A stretch of 64,000 bases of DNA from Rhipicephalus microplus. Lineage: Eukaryota; Arthropoda; Arachnida; Ixodida; Ixodidae. Made by a program: the position numbers and the translations under genes. Of the stretch, positions 54,738 to 64,000 are shown one piece after another. The notes under the pieces were generated by a model, which was not told where the DNA came from, searched no databases, and saw only the letters and a program-made list of their open reading frames with translations. The stretch covers positions 83,594,447-83,658,446 of the forward strand of contig NC_134707.1 of the NCBI RefSeq assembly GCF_043290135.1, read 5' to 3'. Position 1 is the first letter of the stretch, and the number at the start of each line of letters is the position of its first letter.

Positions 54738-55826
54738 ACGAAGAAATGGTGTGGTAAGATGTTCGCCGCTGGTTCTCGTTTTTTTTCCCCTAAGCACAGC
54801 GCTAAGGTATCAGATACAATCGCCACGTCTACGCGGAATTCTCCAGCCTTTGTACGTAGTGCCCAAAAACACCTTGCGAGATTGCGTGCGCGAACTCTAC
54901 AATAAGTGGATGCTGGGCGCTTATACGACGTCCACCGCCCCGCGACAGTTTTTGGTTGAGTGTCGTCAGAAAGGGAATCTTTCACGGAAGATATGTTGCG
55001 CAAGTCTTTTCGCAAATGCTGCATCAGCAACGCATTGGATGGAATGCAGGTCGGTGCACTGAGGGACGTAACTATAAAGAGGAACAGACGTCGTCGCTCT
55101 CAAGTTTGAACAAGACTTAGTGACAGCACTTTGAGGCCTTCCGGCGTTTAACTAGGTGAAAGTAGTTTCAAAATAAAAAGAAACGTCATATTGCAGCTAG
55201 TTTTGCTACGTATTTATCAAGGTAAGGGTTCACGGTAATATTTTGCAGTTCTTCAATACATACGGTATATTTGAAATCTAATAAGAGACGCAGATTCTTA
55301 GCGAATGCACGGATGCGCAAAAAAAAAGTGGCTGCCAACTCATTTTAACACCCGAGCATGATGGCTGATTTGTTTCGCCAATTTCAATTTTGTGAGGCAA
55401 GTGTATCGCTGCCATGACGTTTTGAAAAGGCTGACTCATTATAGACTCACTAAATTGTGTCCGGCACTGTGGTATCGTGCGGTAAAAAAACCGGTTAGCT
55501 AGAAAAATATCTGATTTGGGGTTGAAAGGAAGCGTGCTACACTGACGACTGCATGAACGTGTCGCGTGTGGTCGTTTGCTGCGTCAGCGCGACCGCAGCG
55601 CCAGCCTTTCCAGTGGTTGCCCTCACCAGAACTCGTTTGGCCAACCAGCTCCTGTTCCGACAGCGAGAGTGGGCCTCATTGGCGGGCGTTGTTGGTGACG
55701 TCACTGCTTGAGTGAAAGGAGAGAGAGACAAGAGCTCAGTCAGCTGCTGCATTCGGCATTGAACGCACGTGCGCTACGTTGGGAGGAAAAAATTATTGCT
55801 TCCCGTAAGTACACCGCTTTATCGTC

Positions 55827-56219
55827 ATGCCCGCCAACCGTGCCCCGACTATTGACGATCTTATTTCTCAGGCTCAAGGGAAGATGCAGAACACCTCCAG
55901 CCTGCTTCGCTACGTCTTGCTCGCGGAGAGTTTGAAGATATGGGTCCCGTGTGACGATTTCTCAAGCGACGATTCATCGAGCGATGACTCGTCCAGTGAA
56001 GATTCATGGAGCGATGACTCGTCGACTGACGATGGTGCGGATTCGGCACCTGCTGTTTCTGGCGCTGGAGTCGAGGTAGGTAATGCAGAGGCGTCTACTG
56101 GATCTGATACCGTCTGTAGGGTTTTACCGTCTGTTTCAGATGACGAGCCGGACCGCCGTGCAAGCGTCGCAGACTGGACGACTTCCATGGCGAGTAACGA
56201 GGTGACACGGACGATTTGA
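55827..56219 (+). CDS. Array acidic ORF, U16 copy (1-bp deletion, 130 aa)
   Basis: Deletion form, otherwise like U3. A synonymous change at Ser24 (TCG to TCC, 'acctccagc') is private. Confidence 0.4.
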   Translation: MPANRAPTIDDLISQAQGKMQNTSSLLRYVLLAESLKIWVPCDDFSSDDSSSDDSSSEDSWSDDSSTDDGADSAPAVSGAGVEVGNAEASTGSDTVCRVLPSVSDDEPDRRASVADWTTSMASNEVTRTI

Positions 56220-56989
56220 ATACGCTAGAGCCCAGACCAGGACCAAGCGGCTTTCAGGACGACTCCTCGGAAGAAGACGACGGTGACGTCTAGCCAGTAC
56301 GCGGGGCGCCCTTAGCCATTTGGTTGGACGTTGACTGGGAGGTATTTGAAAAGCCACTTAAGATCCAGACCTTTCTTTTCTTTACGAAGTTTAGTGTTCT
56401 TTTGTTGCATGTCTTTGCATGATGCGTCTTTTGATCTGTGTTTGTAAATAACATGTATTTCTTTTGGCGCGAAAAGTTTTAATTAAACGATTAGGCCTAT
56501 TGTACATCGAGAATAAAGATATACAGACGACATTATATAGGTACGACATTATCCTCAAGAAACACTACAAAGAACACAGACTTGCGAACTGCTAGATGGA
56601 GGCATAAAGAGAATCATTTATGACATCAGATATACACTTAACACCAAAAAGTAAAAAAAAGAGGTCAGGACCTGAGCTATTGAGATGAAGTCCCGACCAC
56701 AAAAAAAGAAAAAAAAACAGATTCAGAACTATAGAGGCGGCCTCCGCCTTTGTTCATCTGGAAGGGGGCGGGGGGGGGCGCATTCGACTCTACTATACTT
56801 CTCGTCGAGTGGTCTCGCCACCTTCCCCGAGACGCCAGTAAGCTTGCGTTGGTGCTCCGTTTTACAGTGAAAGCTGTGTATAACTTGAAAAATTCGTATA
56901 GTGGTGGTGTCACGAGCGGTCTCCACTGGCTCTTTTATCAGTTAATCACTCGCAGCGTCGTATTCACGCCGTCGGCAGCGCTTTGGGTT

Positions 56990-57029
56990 ATTCCCTTAAC
57001 TTCTGCGCGATAGCAGAGGTTAAGGGAAT
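56990..57029. repeat. Conserved hairpin (U16)
   Basis: Arms and loop unchanged. Confidence 0.9.
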
Positions 57030-57562
57030 GACGTTACCGTGCACAGGAAACATTAGTCGCGGACAGTGCCCTATAAATTAGCGGTAGAGCATTAAGGTTC
57101 CCCGGACGGGATGGTGGCGCCACCTATCAAAGTGTTTATGAGTAAGAAAGTGAGAAGGATATTAAAACGTGATTATCAGCCTGTGTTACCCCGCGAAGTA
57201 TTGTTACACGTTTATTTTATTAATAATGAAAGTAAATAAATAGGAACAACGCACCAAATGTGAAAAACTCCAGGTTTCCGATTTGTTTACATTGATGTTG
57301 TAGGTAGGCCTAAACACGTTAGAAATGGGCAGCTATCTCAGGGACTGCGCCAACTTAATTGTATGCTCTGTCGTAGAAGCTAACTGAAGGCAAGCGAAGG
57401 CACTTTAAACAGTCGTTTGCTGCAAACAAAGTGAATCTTTCAACAACCACGTCACTTCAAAGGGGGCATCCCAGAGCGCCACCATGTTTGACGTTAAATA
57501 GTGCACGTACAGTAAGCGGTACGGGTAACATATACGTATCGGCGCATGCACACTTCACGCTA

Positions 57563-58054
57563 TCACGGTACGCCCGGGGTACATAAACTGTTTGATAGAC
57601 AGTTATAGTTGGCGAGCGTGTTCGAGAGCTTCTCCTGTAACCTTCCACATGGGTGTGCCACGGACAACTCGAGAAGAATGCCGGAAGTGAGAAGGTGAGA
57701 CAGCTCGCATTCGGCGGGCTGATGCTGCAGTCCGGGCACAAAAACAAGCCCGGTAGGCCAAGTGCCGGCAGCAACTGCGTACGGATAATCCAGGAACCTT
57801 CGAAGCAAAGCTAAATTGCCAACGGGAATGCAAGTGTTGGTGACGGGCAGATCCTGCACACTATATACGCCGCCAAGTACATTCGTATTGTTAAACGTTT
57901 GTAACGTCGTTGCGCCGTCTGCGTGGTGCATGAGTGTGGAAACCAAAGGGGTTTCACCATTCTCTGCTCCCGCAGAGACTACATGCCCTTTTTGAGATGC
58001 CTTAACGTCAGATTTTTTCGGCATTTTAAACACTGGATTCTTCGTTTCGTACAT
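57563..58054 (-). CDS. Uncharacterised minus-strand ORF, 163 aa (U17)
   Basis: Same predicted protein as U4; unaffected by the LINE further right. Confidence 0.3.
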   Translation of the reverse strand: MYETKNPVFKMPKKSDVKASQKGHVVSAGAENGETPLVSTLMHHADGATTLQTFNNTNVLGGVYSVQDLPVTNTCIPVGNLALLRRFLDYPYAVAAGTWPTGLVFVPGLQHQPAECELSHLLTSGILLELSVAHPCGRLQEKLSNTLANYNCLSNSLCTPGVP

Positions 58055-59143
58055 ACGAAGAAATGGTGTGGTAAGATGTTCGCCGCTGGTTCTCGTTTTT
58101 TTTCCCCTAAGCACAGCGCTAAGGTATCAGATACAATCGCCACGTCTACGCGGAATTCTCCAGCCTTTGTACGTAGTGCCCAAAAACACCTTGCGAGATT
58201 GCGTGCGCGAACTCTACAATAAGTGGATGCTGGGCGCTTATACGACGTCCACCGCCCCGCGACAGTTTTTGGTTGAGTGTCGTCAGAAAGGGAATCTTTC
58301 ACGGAAGATATGTTGCGCAAGTCTTTTCGCAAATGCTGCATCAGCAACGCATTGGATGGAATGCAGGTCGGTGCACTGAGGGACGTAACTATAAAGAGGA
58401 ACAGACGTCGTCGCTCTCAAGTTTGAACAAGACTTAGTGACAGCACTTTGAGGCCTTCCGGCGTTTAACTAGATGAAAGTAGTTTCAAAATAAAAAGAAA
58501 CGTCATATTGCAGCTAGTTGTGCTACGTATTTATCAAGGTAAGGGTGCACGGTAATATTTTGCGATTCTTCAATACATACGGTATATTTGAAATCTAATA
58601 AGAGACGCAGATTCTTAGCGAATGCACGGATGCGCAAAAAAAAGTGGCTGCCAACTCATTTTAACACCCGAGCATGATGGCTGATTTGTTTCGCCAATTT
58701 TAATTTTGTGAGGCAAGTGTATCGCTGCCATGGCGTTTTGAAAAGGCTGACTCATTATAGACTCGCTAAATTGTGTCCGGCACTGTGGTATCGTGTGGTA
58801 AAAAAAACCGGTTAGCTAGAAAAATACCTGATTTGGGGTTGAAAGGAAGCGTGCTACACTGACGACTGCATGAACGTGTCGCGTGTGGTCGTTTGCTGCA
58901 TCAGCGCGACCGCAGCGCCAGCCTTTCCAGTGGTTGCCCTCACCAGAACTCGTTTGGCCAACCAGCTCCTGTTCCGACAGCGAGAGTGGGCCTCATTGGC
59001 GGGCGTTGTTGGTGACGTCACTGCTTGAGTGAAAGGAGAGAGAGACAAGAGCTCAGTCAGCTGCTGCATTCGGCATTGAACGCACGTGCGCTACGTTGGG
59101 AGGAAAAAATTATTGCTTCCCGTAAGTACACCGCTTTATCGTC

Positions 59144-60184
59144 ATGCCCGCCAACCGTGCCCCGACTATTGACGATCTTATTTCTCAGGCTCAAGGGAAG
59201 ATGCAGAACACCTCGAGCCTGCTTCGCTACGTCTTGCTCGCGGAGAGTTTGAAGATATCACACTCATCTTCATTGCCTGTCAGTAGAGGTGTCCCGCAGG
59301 GAAGTGTATTAGGGCCCCTTCTTTTCAATGTTTTTATAAATGATATTGTTAATATCAACAAGTCGGTAAAATTTATAATATATGCTGATGATGCCACGGT
59401 CTTGTTTTCCGGCGCAGATACAGATAGGTTGATAGAAAGTTGTAATCGTTTCTTTTGCAATATTACATCATGGTCACTATCAAATAAACTTAAAATTAAC
59501 CCTAAGAAAACGAAGGTTATAATATTTAGAGCTAGAAATAAATTTCTGAACGTTAAACAAGATATTATTTGTGCAGATCAAAAAATAGATATTGTAGAAG
59601 AACATAAAATTCTCGGTGTAACATTTTCATCTCATCTAAGTTGGGACTCTCACGTAAGTCATTTATGCAAGAAACTTTCTTTTACAGCGGGAGCTCTGTC
59701 GCGTTGTCGAGAAATTCTCCCTACACAAATAAAAGTCAGCATATATCAAGCACTGTTTCAATCACATATAAGTTACTGCAGTCTGGTTTGGCTTACTACA
59801 ACTCAACGCAACATCAACAGAATATTGGTTTTGCAGAAGAAAGCTGTCCGTCACATTGCCAACACTGGTTATTTATCACCGACATCGACATATTTTCGCA
59901 AGTACAGTATAATTAAAATCCAATATATGTACGAGTTCCGTATCCTACGATCATTTTACATATGTTCTTCTTCATTTAAACAATTTATCGAGTTAACTGC
60001 TGCACTGCAACGCAACAGTCATGCTATCAATACTCGTAATGTAGGAGGATGGCTCATACCGCGCTTTCGCACTGACTATAAACTGCAGTCATTGAAATAT
60101 AACCTCCCATGCATTCTTAAAAAGCATAATCATTTACATAAACCTGCGCTAAATACATTACGTGAAATATTTCTGAATTACTAA
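59144..60184 (+). pseudogene. Chimeric ORF: array N-terminus fused in frame to LINE reverse-transcriptase remnant, 346 aa
   Basis: Residues 1-38 come from the array ORF. From residue 39 the frame continues into the LINE. RT motifs GVPQGS (49-54, followed by VLGPLLF) and the YADD catalytic box (80-83; 59381-59392) are present, followed by thumb-like sequence (KLKINPKKTKV) and the ORF2 C-terminal region (KAVRHIANTGY). The 5' truncation removed the endonuclease and the RT palm part with the first catalytic aspartate, so the remnant cannot be an active polymerase. The in-frame join may be chance (one in three) but would place the fragment under the array promoter. Confidence 0.75.
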
Positions 60185-60716
60185 TGTATTTCAATTATTT
60201 GTTAATGTTGTACTACATTTCACTGTATATTGTTGTATATGATTAGCTATCATGCTTTCTATTATTATATTGTGTTGATATTAGTGTTTCGTGTAGTTTA
60301 CTGCTAGAATTACAGGTGTACTATTGCTTGTACTATTACAGGTGTACTATTGACTGTGTTCCTTGTACTTGTAGTATTAAAAATTTCTTTTCTGTAAATA
60401 AATTTTGGTATTCTGTTGGTCTTGTTCGTTGTTAGAGATGTGTTTTGTTTTAGTCAAAAAATCATTCCCTGTTACGCTTACACAGATATTGTTATATGCT
60501 TTGTTTTTGTAAATATTTTTGTACAATGTGTGATATATCTTGTAATTTGGTGCAAATATTTTTATTTTTACCGGTCACTTGTTGCCATGTCATTGGTCTT
60601 CTGGGCCCTAGTCAAGCTGTTTCATTACAGCTTTTAGCCCAGGAGACCATCCAGAATGTAATGTTTTCGTTTATTCTGGAAATAAAAGAAATAATAAAAT
60701 AAATAAAATAAAAAAA
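59259..60716 (+). mobile_element. 5'-truncated LINE (non-LTR retrotransposon) in U17
   Basis: 1,458 bp inserted into the acidic ORF between 'gaagatat' and 'gggtcccg', with ATAT on both sides (59255-59258 and 60717-60720). It has the C-terminal half of an ORF2-type reverse transcriptase, a 3' untranslated region and an A-rich tail of AATAAA-like units ('aataaaataaataaaat'). Codon and base composition (AT-rich) differ clearly from the array. Motif style is Jockey/CR1/L2-like; the clade is not assigned. Confidence 0.93.
60185..60716 (+). other. LINE 3' untranslated region and tail
   Basis: AT-rich; includes an 18-bp direct repeat 'attacaggtgtactattg' at 60309-60326 and 60335-60352, AATAAA near 60396, and the A-rich tail ending at 60716. 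No gene seen. Confidence 0.75.
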
Positions 60717-61770
60717 ATATGGGTCCCGTGTGACGATTTCTCAAGCGACGATTCATCGAGCGATGACTCGTCCAGTGAAGATTCATGGAGCGATGACTCG
60801 TCGACTGACGATGGTGCGGATTCGGCACCTGCTGTTTCTGGCGCTGGAGTCGAGGTAGGTAATGCAGAGGCGTCTACTGGATCTGATACCGTCTGTAGGG
60901 TTTTACCGTCTGTTTCAGATGACGACGCCGGACCGCCGTGCAAGCGTCGCAGACTGGACGACTTCCATGGCGAGTAACGAGGTGACACGGACGATTTGAA
61001 TACGCTAGAGCCCAGACCAGGACCAAGCGGCTTTCAGGACGACTCCTCGGAAGAAGACGACGGTGACGTCTAGCCAGTACGTGGGGCGCCCTTAGCCATT
61101 TGGTTGGACGTTGACTGGGAGGTATTTGAAAAGCCACTTAAGATCCAGACCTTTCTTTTCTTTACGAAGTTTAGTGTTCTTTTGTTGCATGTCTTTGCAT
61201 GATGAGTCTTTTGATCTGTGTTTGTAAATAACATGTATTTCTTTTGGCGCGAAAAGTTTTAATTAAACGATTAGGCCTATTGTACATCGAGAATAAAGAT
61301 ATACAGACGACATTATATAGGTACGACATTATCCTCAAGAAACACTACAAAGAACACAGACTTGCGAACTGCTAGATGGAGGCATAAAGAGAATCATTTA
61401 TGACATCAGATATACACTTAACACCAAAAAGTAAAAAAAAAAGAGGTCAGGACCTGAGCTATTGAGATGAAGTCCCGACCACAAAAAAGAAAAAAAAACA
61501 GATTCAGAACTATAGAGGCGGCCTCCGCCTTTGTTCATCTGGAAGGGGGCGGGGGGGGGCGCATTCGACTCTACTATACTTCTCGTCGAGTGGTCTCGCC
61601 ACCTTCCCCGAGACGCCAGTAAGCTTGCGTTGGTGCTCTGTTTTACAGTGAAAGCTGTGTATAACTTGAAAAATTCGTATAGTGGTGGTGTCACGAGCGG
61701 TCTCCACTGGCTCTTTTATCAGTTAATCACTCGCAGCGTCGTATGCACGCCGTCGGCAGCGCTTTGGGTT

Positions 61771-61810
61771 ATTCCCTTAACTTCTGCGCGATAGCAGAGG
61801 TTAAGGGAAT
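61771..61810. repeat. Conserved hairpin (U17)
   Basis: Arms and loop unchanged. Confidence 0.9.
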
Positions 61811-62343
61811 GACGTTACCGTGCACAGGAAACATTAGTCGCGGACAGTGCCCTATAGTTTAGCGGTACAGCATTAAGGTTCCCCGGACGGGATGGTGGCG
61901 CCACCTATCAAAGTGTTTATGAGTAAGAAAGTGAGAAGGATTTTAAAACGTGATTATCAGCCTGTGTTACCCCGCGAAGTATTGTTACACGTTTATTTTA
62001 TTAATAATGAAAGTAAATAAATAGGAACAACGCACCAAATGTGAAAAACTCCAGGTTTCCGATTTGTTTACATTGATGTTGTAGGTAGGCCTAAACACGT
62101 TAGAAATGGGCAGCTATCTCAGAGACTGCGCCAACTTAATTGTATGCTCTGTCGTAGAAGCTAACTGAAGGCAAGCGAAGGCACTTTAAACAGTCGTTTG
62201 CTGCAAACAAAGTGAATCTTTCAACAACCACGTCACTTCAAAGGGGGCATCCCAGAGCGCCACCATGTTTGACGTTAAATAGTGCACGTACAGTAAGCGG
62301 TACGGGTAACATATACGTATCGGCGCATGCACACTTCACGCTA

Positions 62344-62835
62344 TCACGGTACGCCCGGGGTACATAAACTGTTTGATAGACAGTTATAGTTGGCGAGCGT
62401 GTTCGAGAGCTTCTCCTGTAACCTTCCACATGGGTGTGCCACGGACAACTCGAGAAGAATGCCGGAAGTGAGAAGGTGAGACAGCTCGCATTCGGCGGGC
62501 TGATGCTGCAGTCCGGGCACAAAAACAAGCCCGGTAGGCCAAGTGCCGGCAGCAACTGCGTACGGATAATCCAGGAACCTTCGAAGCAAAGCTAAATTGC
62601 CAACGGGAATGCAAGTGTTGGTGACGGGCAGATCCTGCACACTATATACGCCGCCAAGTACATTCGTATTGTTAAACGTTTGTAACGTCGTTGCGCCGTC
62701 TGCGTGGTGCATGAGTGTGGAAACCAAAGGGGTTTCACCATTCTCTGCTCCCGCAGAGACTACATGCCCTTTTTGAGATGCCTTAACGTCAGATTTTTTC
62801 GGCATTTTAAACACTGGATTCTTCGTTTCGTACAT
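62344..62835 (-). CDS. Uncharacterised minus-strand ORF, 163 aa (U18)
   Basis: Same predicted protein as U4. An E-to-K change (SGKHL) lies in the open frame upstream of the ATG. Confidence 0.3.
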   Translation of the reverse strand: MYETKNPVFKMPKKSDVKASQKGHVVSAGAENGETPLVSTLMHHADGATTLQTFNNTNVLGGVYSVQDLPVTNTCIPVGNLALLRRFLDYPYAVAAGTWPTGLVFVPGLQHQPAECELSHLLTSGILLELSVAHPCGRLQEKLSNTLANYNCLSNSLCTPGVP

Positions 62836-63924
62836 ACGAAGAAATGGTGTGGTAAGATGTTTGCCGCTGGTTCTCGTTTTTTTTCCCCTAAGCACAGCGC
62901 TAAGGTATCAGATACAATCGCCACGTCTACGCGGAATTCTCCAGCCTTTGTACGTAGTGCCCAAAAACACCTTGCGAGATTGCGTGCGCGAACTCTACAA
63001 TAAGTGGATGCTGGGCGCTTATACGACGTCCACCGCCCCGCGACAGTTTTTGGTTGAGTGTCGTCAGAAAGGGAATCTTTCACGGAAGATATGTTGCGCA
63101 AGTCTTTTCGCAAATGCTGCATCAGCAACGCATTGGATGGAATGCAGGTCGGTGCACTGAGGGACGTAACTATAAAGAGGAACAGACGTCGTCGCTCTCA
63201 AGTTTGAACAAGACTTAGTGACAGCACTTTGAGGCCTTCCGGCGTTTAACTAGGTGAAAGTAGTTTCAAAATAAGAAGAAACGTCATATTGCAGCTAGTT
63301 TTGCTACGTATTTATCAAGGTAAGGGTTCACGGTAATATTTTGCAATTCTTCAATACATACGGTATATTTGAAATCTAATAAGAGGCGCAGATTCTTAGC
63401 GAATGCACGGATGCGCAAAAAAAAGTGGCTGCCAACTCATTTTAACACCCGAGCATGATGGCTGATTTGTTTCGCCAATTTCAATTTTGTGAGGCAAGTG
63501 TATCGCTGCCATGGCGTTTTGAAAAGGCTGACTCATTATAGACTCGCTAAATTGTGTCCGGCACTATGGTATCGTGCGGTAAAAAAAACCGGTTAGCTAG
63601 AAAAATGTCTGATTTGGGGTTGAAAGGAAGCGTGCTACACTGACGACTGCATGAACGTGTCGCGTGTGGTCGTTTGCTGCGTCAGCGCGACCGCAGCGCC
63701 AGCCTTTCCAGTGGTTGCCCTCACCAGAACTCGTTTGGCCAACCAGCTCCTGTTCCGACAGCGAGAGTGGGCCTCATTGGCGGGCGTTGTTGGTGACGTC
63801 ACTGCTTGAGTGAAAGGAGAGAGAGACAAGAGCTCAGTCAGCTGCTGCATTCGGCATTGAACGCACGTGCGCTACGTTGGGAGGAAAAAAGTATTGCTTC
63901 CCGTAAGTACACCGCTTTATCGTC

Positions 63925-64000
63925 ATGCCCGCCAACCGTGCCCCGACTATTGACGATCTTATTTCTCAGGCTCAAGGGAAGATGCAGGACACCTCGAGCC
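63925..64000 (+). CDS. Array acidic ORF, U18 copy, 3' end outside the window
   Basis: First 25 codons of the ORF, with the N21D change also seen in U7. The remainder is not in the window. Confidence 0.45.
   Translation, partial: MPANRAPTIDDLISQAQGKMQDTSS

Larger units (their letters stand above)
54130..57446. repeat. Tandem macrosatellite unit U16 (A with C-type middle)
   Basis: 3,317 bp. C-type middle as in U15; right end shares 'gtattcacgcc' and 'ggtagagca' with U3. Private 'ctataaattagcgg' near 57073 alters the tRNA-like stretch. Confidence 0.97.
59144..60977 (+). pseudogene. Array acidic ORF, U17 copy split by a LINE
   Basis: Codons 1-38 (59144-59257) remain upstream of the LINE. The rest of the ORF, from 'atgggtcccg' with all five acidic blocks, KRRR and the TAA at 60975-60977, lies at 60718-60977 after it. 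The insertion falls directly after Ile38, before the acidic repeats. See the chimeric ORF at 59144-60184. Confidence 0.85.
57447..62227. repeat. Tandem macrosatellite unit U17, interrupted by a LINE
   Basis: 4,781 bp in total. Without the LINE and one 4-bp target copy it is 3,319 bp. Middle is like U1/U6 ('ttttaattttg', 'aaaatacctg'); the part right of the LINE is like U4 ('gatgagtctt', 'gtgctctgtttt'). Confidence 0.97.
62228..64000. repeat. Tandem macrosatellite unit U18, cut by the window end
   Basis: First 1,773 bp of a unit. Shares 'gatgcaggacacc' and 'aaaatgtctg' with U7. Private 'aataagaagaaacg' and 'aagaggcgcag'. The array evidently continues past the window. Confidence 0.97.

Noticed and set aside
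1..64000. Integrated concatemer of a small circular virus
   Set aside because: The unit length would suit, but no ORF resembles a replication initiator, polymerase or capsid protein, and the hairpin loop 'gcgata' is not a known nonanucleotide origin.
1..64000. rRNA, 5S, histone or CRISPR tandem array
   Set aside because: No rRNA-like or histone-like sequence; the repeats are contiguous 3.3-kb units without spacers.
1..64000. Assembly artefact duplicating one unit
   Set aside because: Units carry private SNPs and indels, and two carry unique transposon insertions with target duplications, which argues for real copies; the exact order would still need long-read support.

Overview
Eukaryotic, almost certainly arthropod, nuclear DNA. 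It carries GT-AG splice-type signals, AATAAA poly(A) signals, an LTR retrotransposon and a 5'-truncated LINE; I see no bacterial operon logic. The Gag-like ORF (SAP-like N-terminus, charged coiled coil, SCAN-like block) resembles, from memory, Ty3-type elements abundant in hard ticks. A tick or other chelicerate is therefore my best guess, not a proof.

Layout: the whole window is one head-to-tail macrosatellite with a unit of about 3,317-3,324 bp. There are 17 complete units (U1-U17) and a partial eighteenth (U18), and the array runs off both ends. Taking the conserved 'ccacgt(c/a)actt' as unit start, the units begin at 1, 3318, 6635, 9953, 13270, 16589, 19908, 23224, 26548, 29868, 33191, 36511, 39831, 43147, 50812, 54130, 57447 and 62228. 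Copies differ by only scattered substitutions and homopolymer slips, but fall into recognisable types: A (most), B (U2, U11, U12, right half of U10) and a C-type middle (U5, U15, U16). Several units are mosaics.

Each unit has the same plan, in U1 coordinates. A minus-strand ORF of 156-163 aa (117-608) is overlapped by a second minus ORF (533-895). A plus-strand gene candidate follows: a TATA-less promoter-like cluster (CCAAT/GC/CRE/initiator, 1549-1642), a candidate 67-bp intron, an ORF at 1698-2069 encoding an acidic SSDDS-repeat protein with a KRRR nuclear-localisation-like motif, and a poly(A) signal at 2384. Next come a 40-bp hairpin (17-bp stem) intact in every complete unit, a tRNA D-arm-like stretch, and poly(A) signals facing both ways near 3082-3110. 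The acidic ORF appears to be truncated in every copy relative to its likely ancestor. An in-frame TAA or a 1-bp deletion cuts off an acidic C-terminal tail, and the one copy that keeps the tail (U10) has a frameshift near its N-terminus.

Two insertions interrupt the array, one copy each. A young LTR retrotransposon (44355-48697, LTRs nearly identical, 4-bp target duplication, Gag-like ORF but no pol) sits in U14. A truncated LINE (59259-60716) sits in U17, where its reverse-transcriptase remnant is fused in frame to the first 38 residues of the array ORF. I recognised no known family for either array ORF. Whether the array is an expressed amplified gene family or a satellite of gene remnants is undecided.
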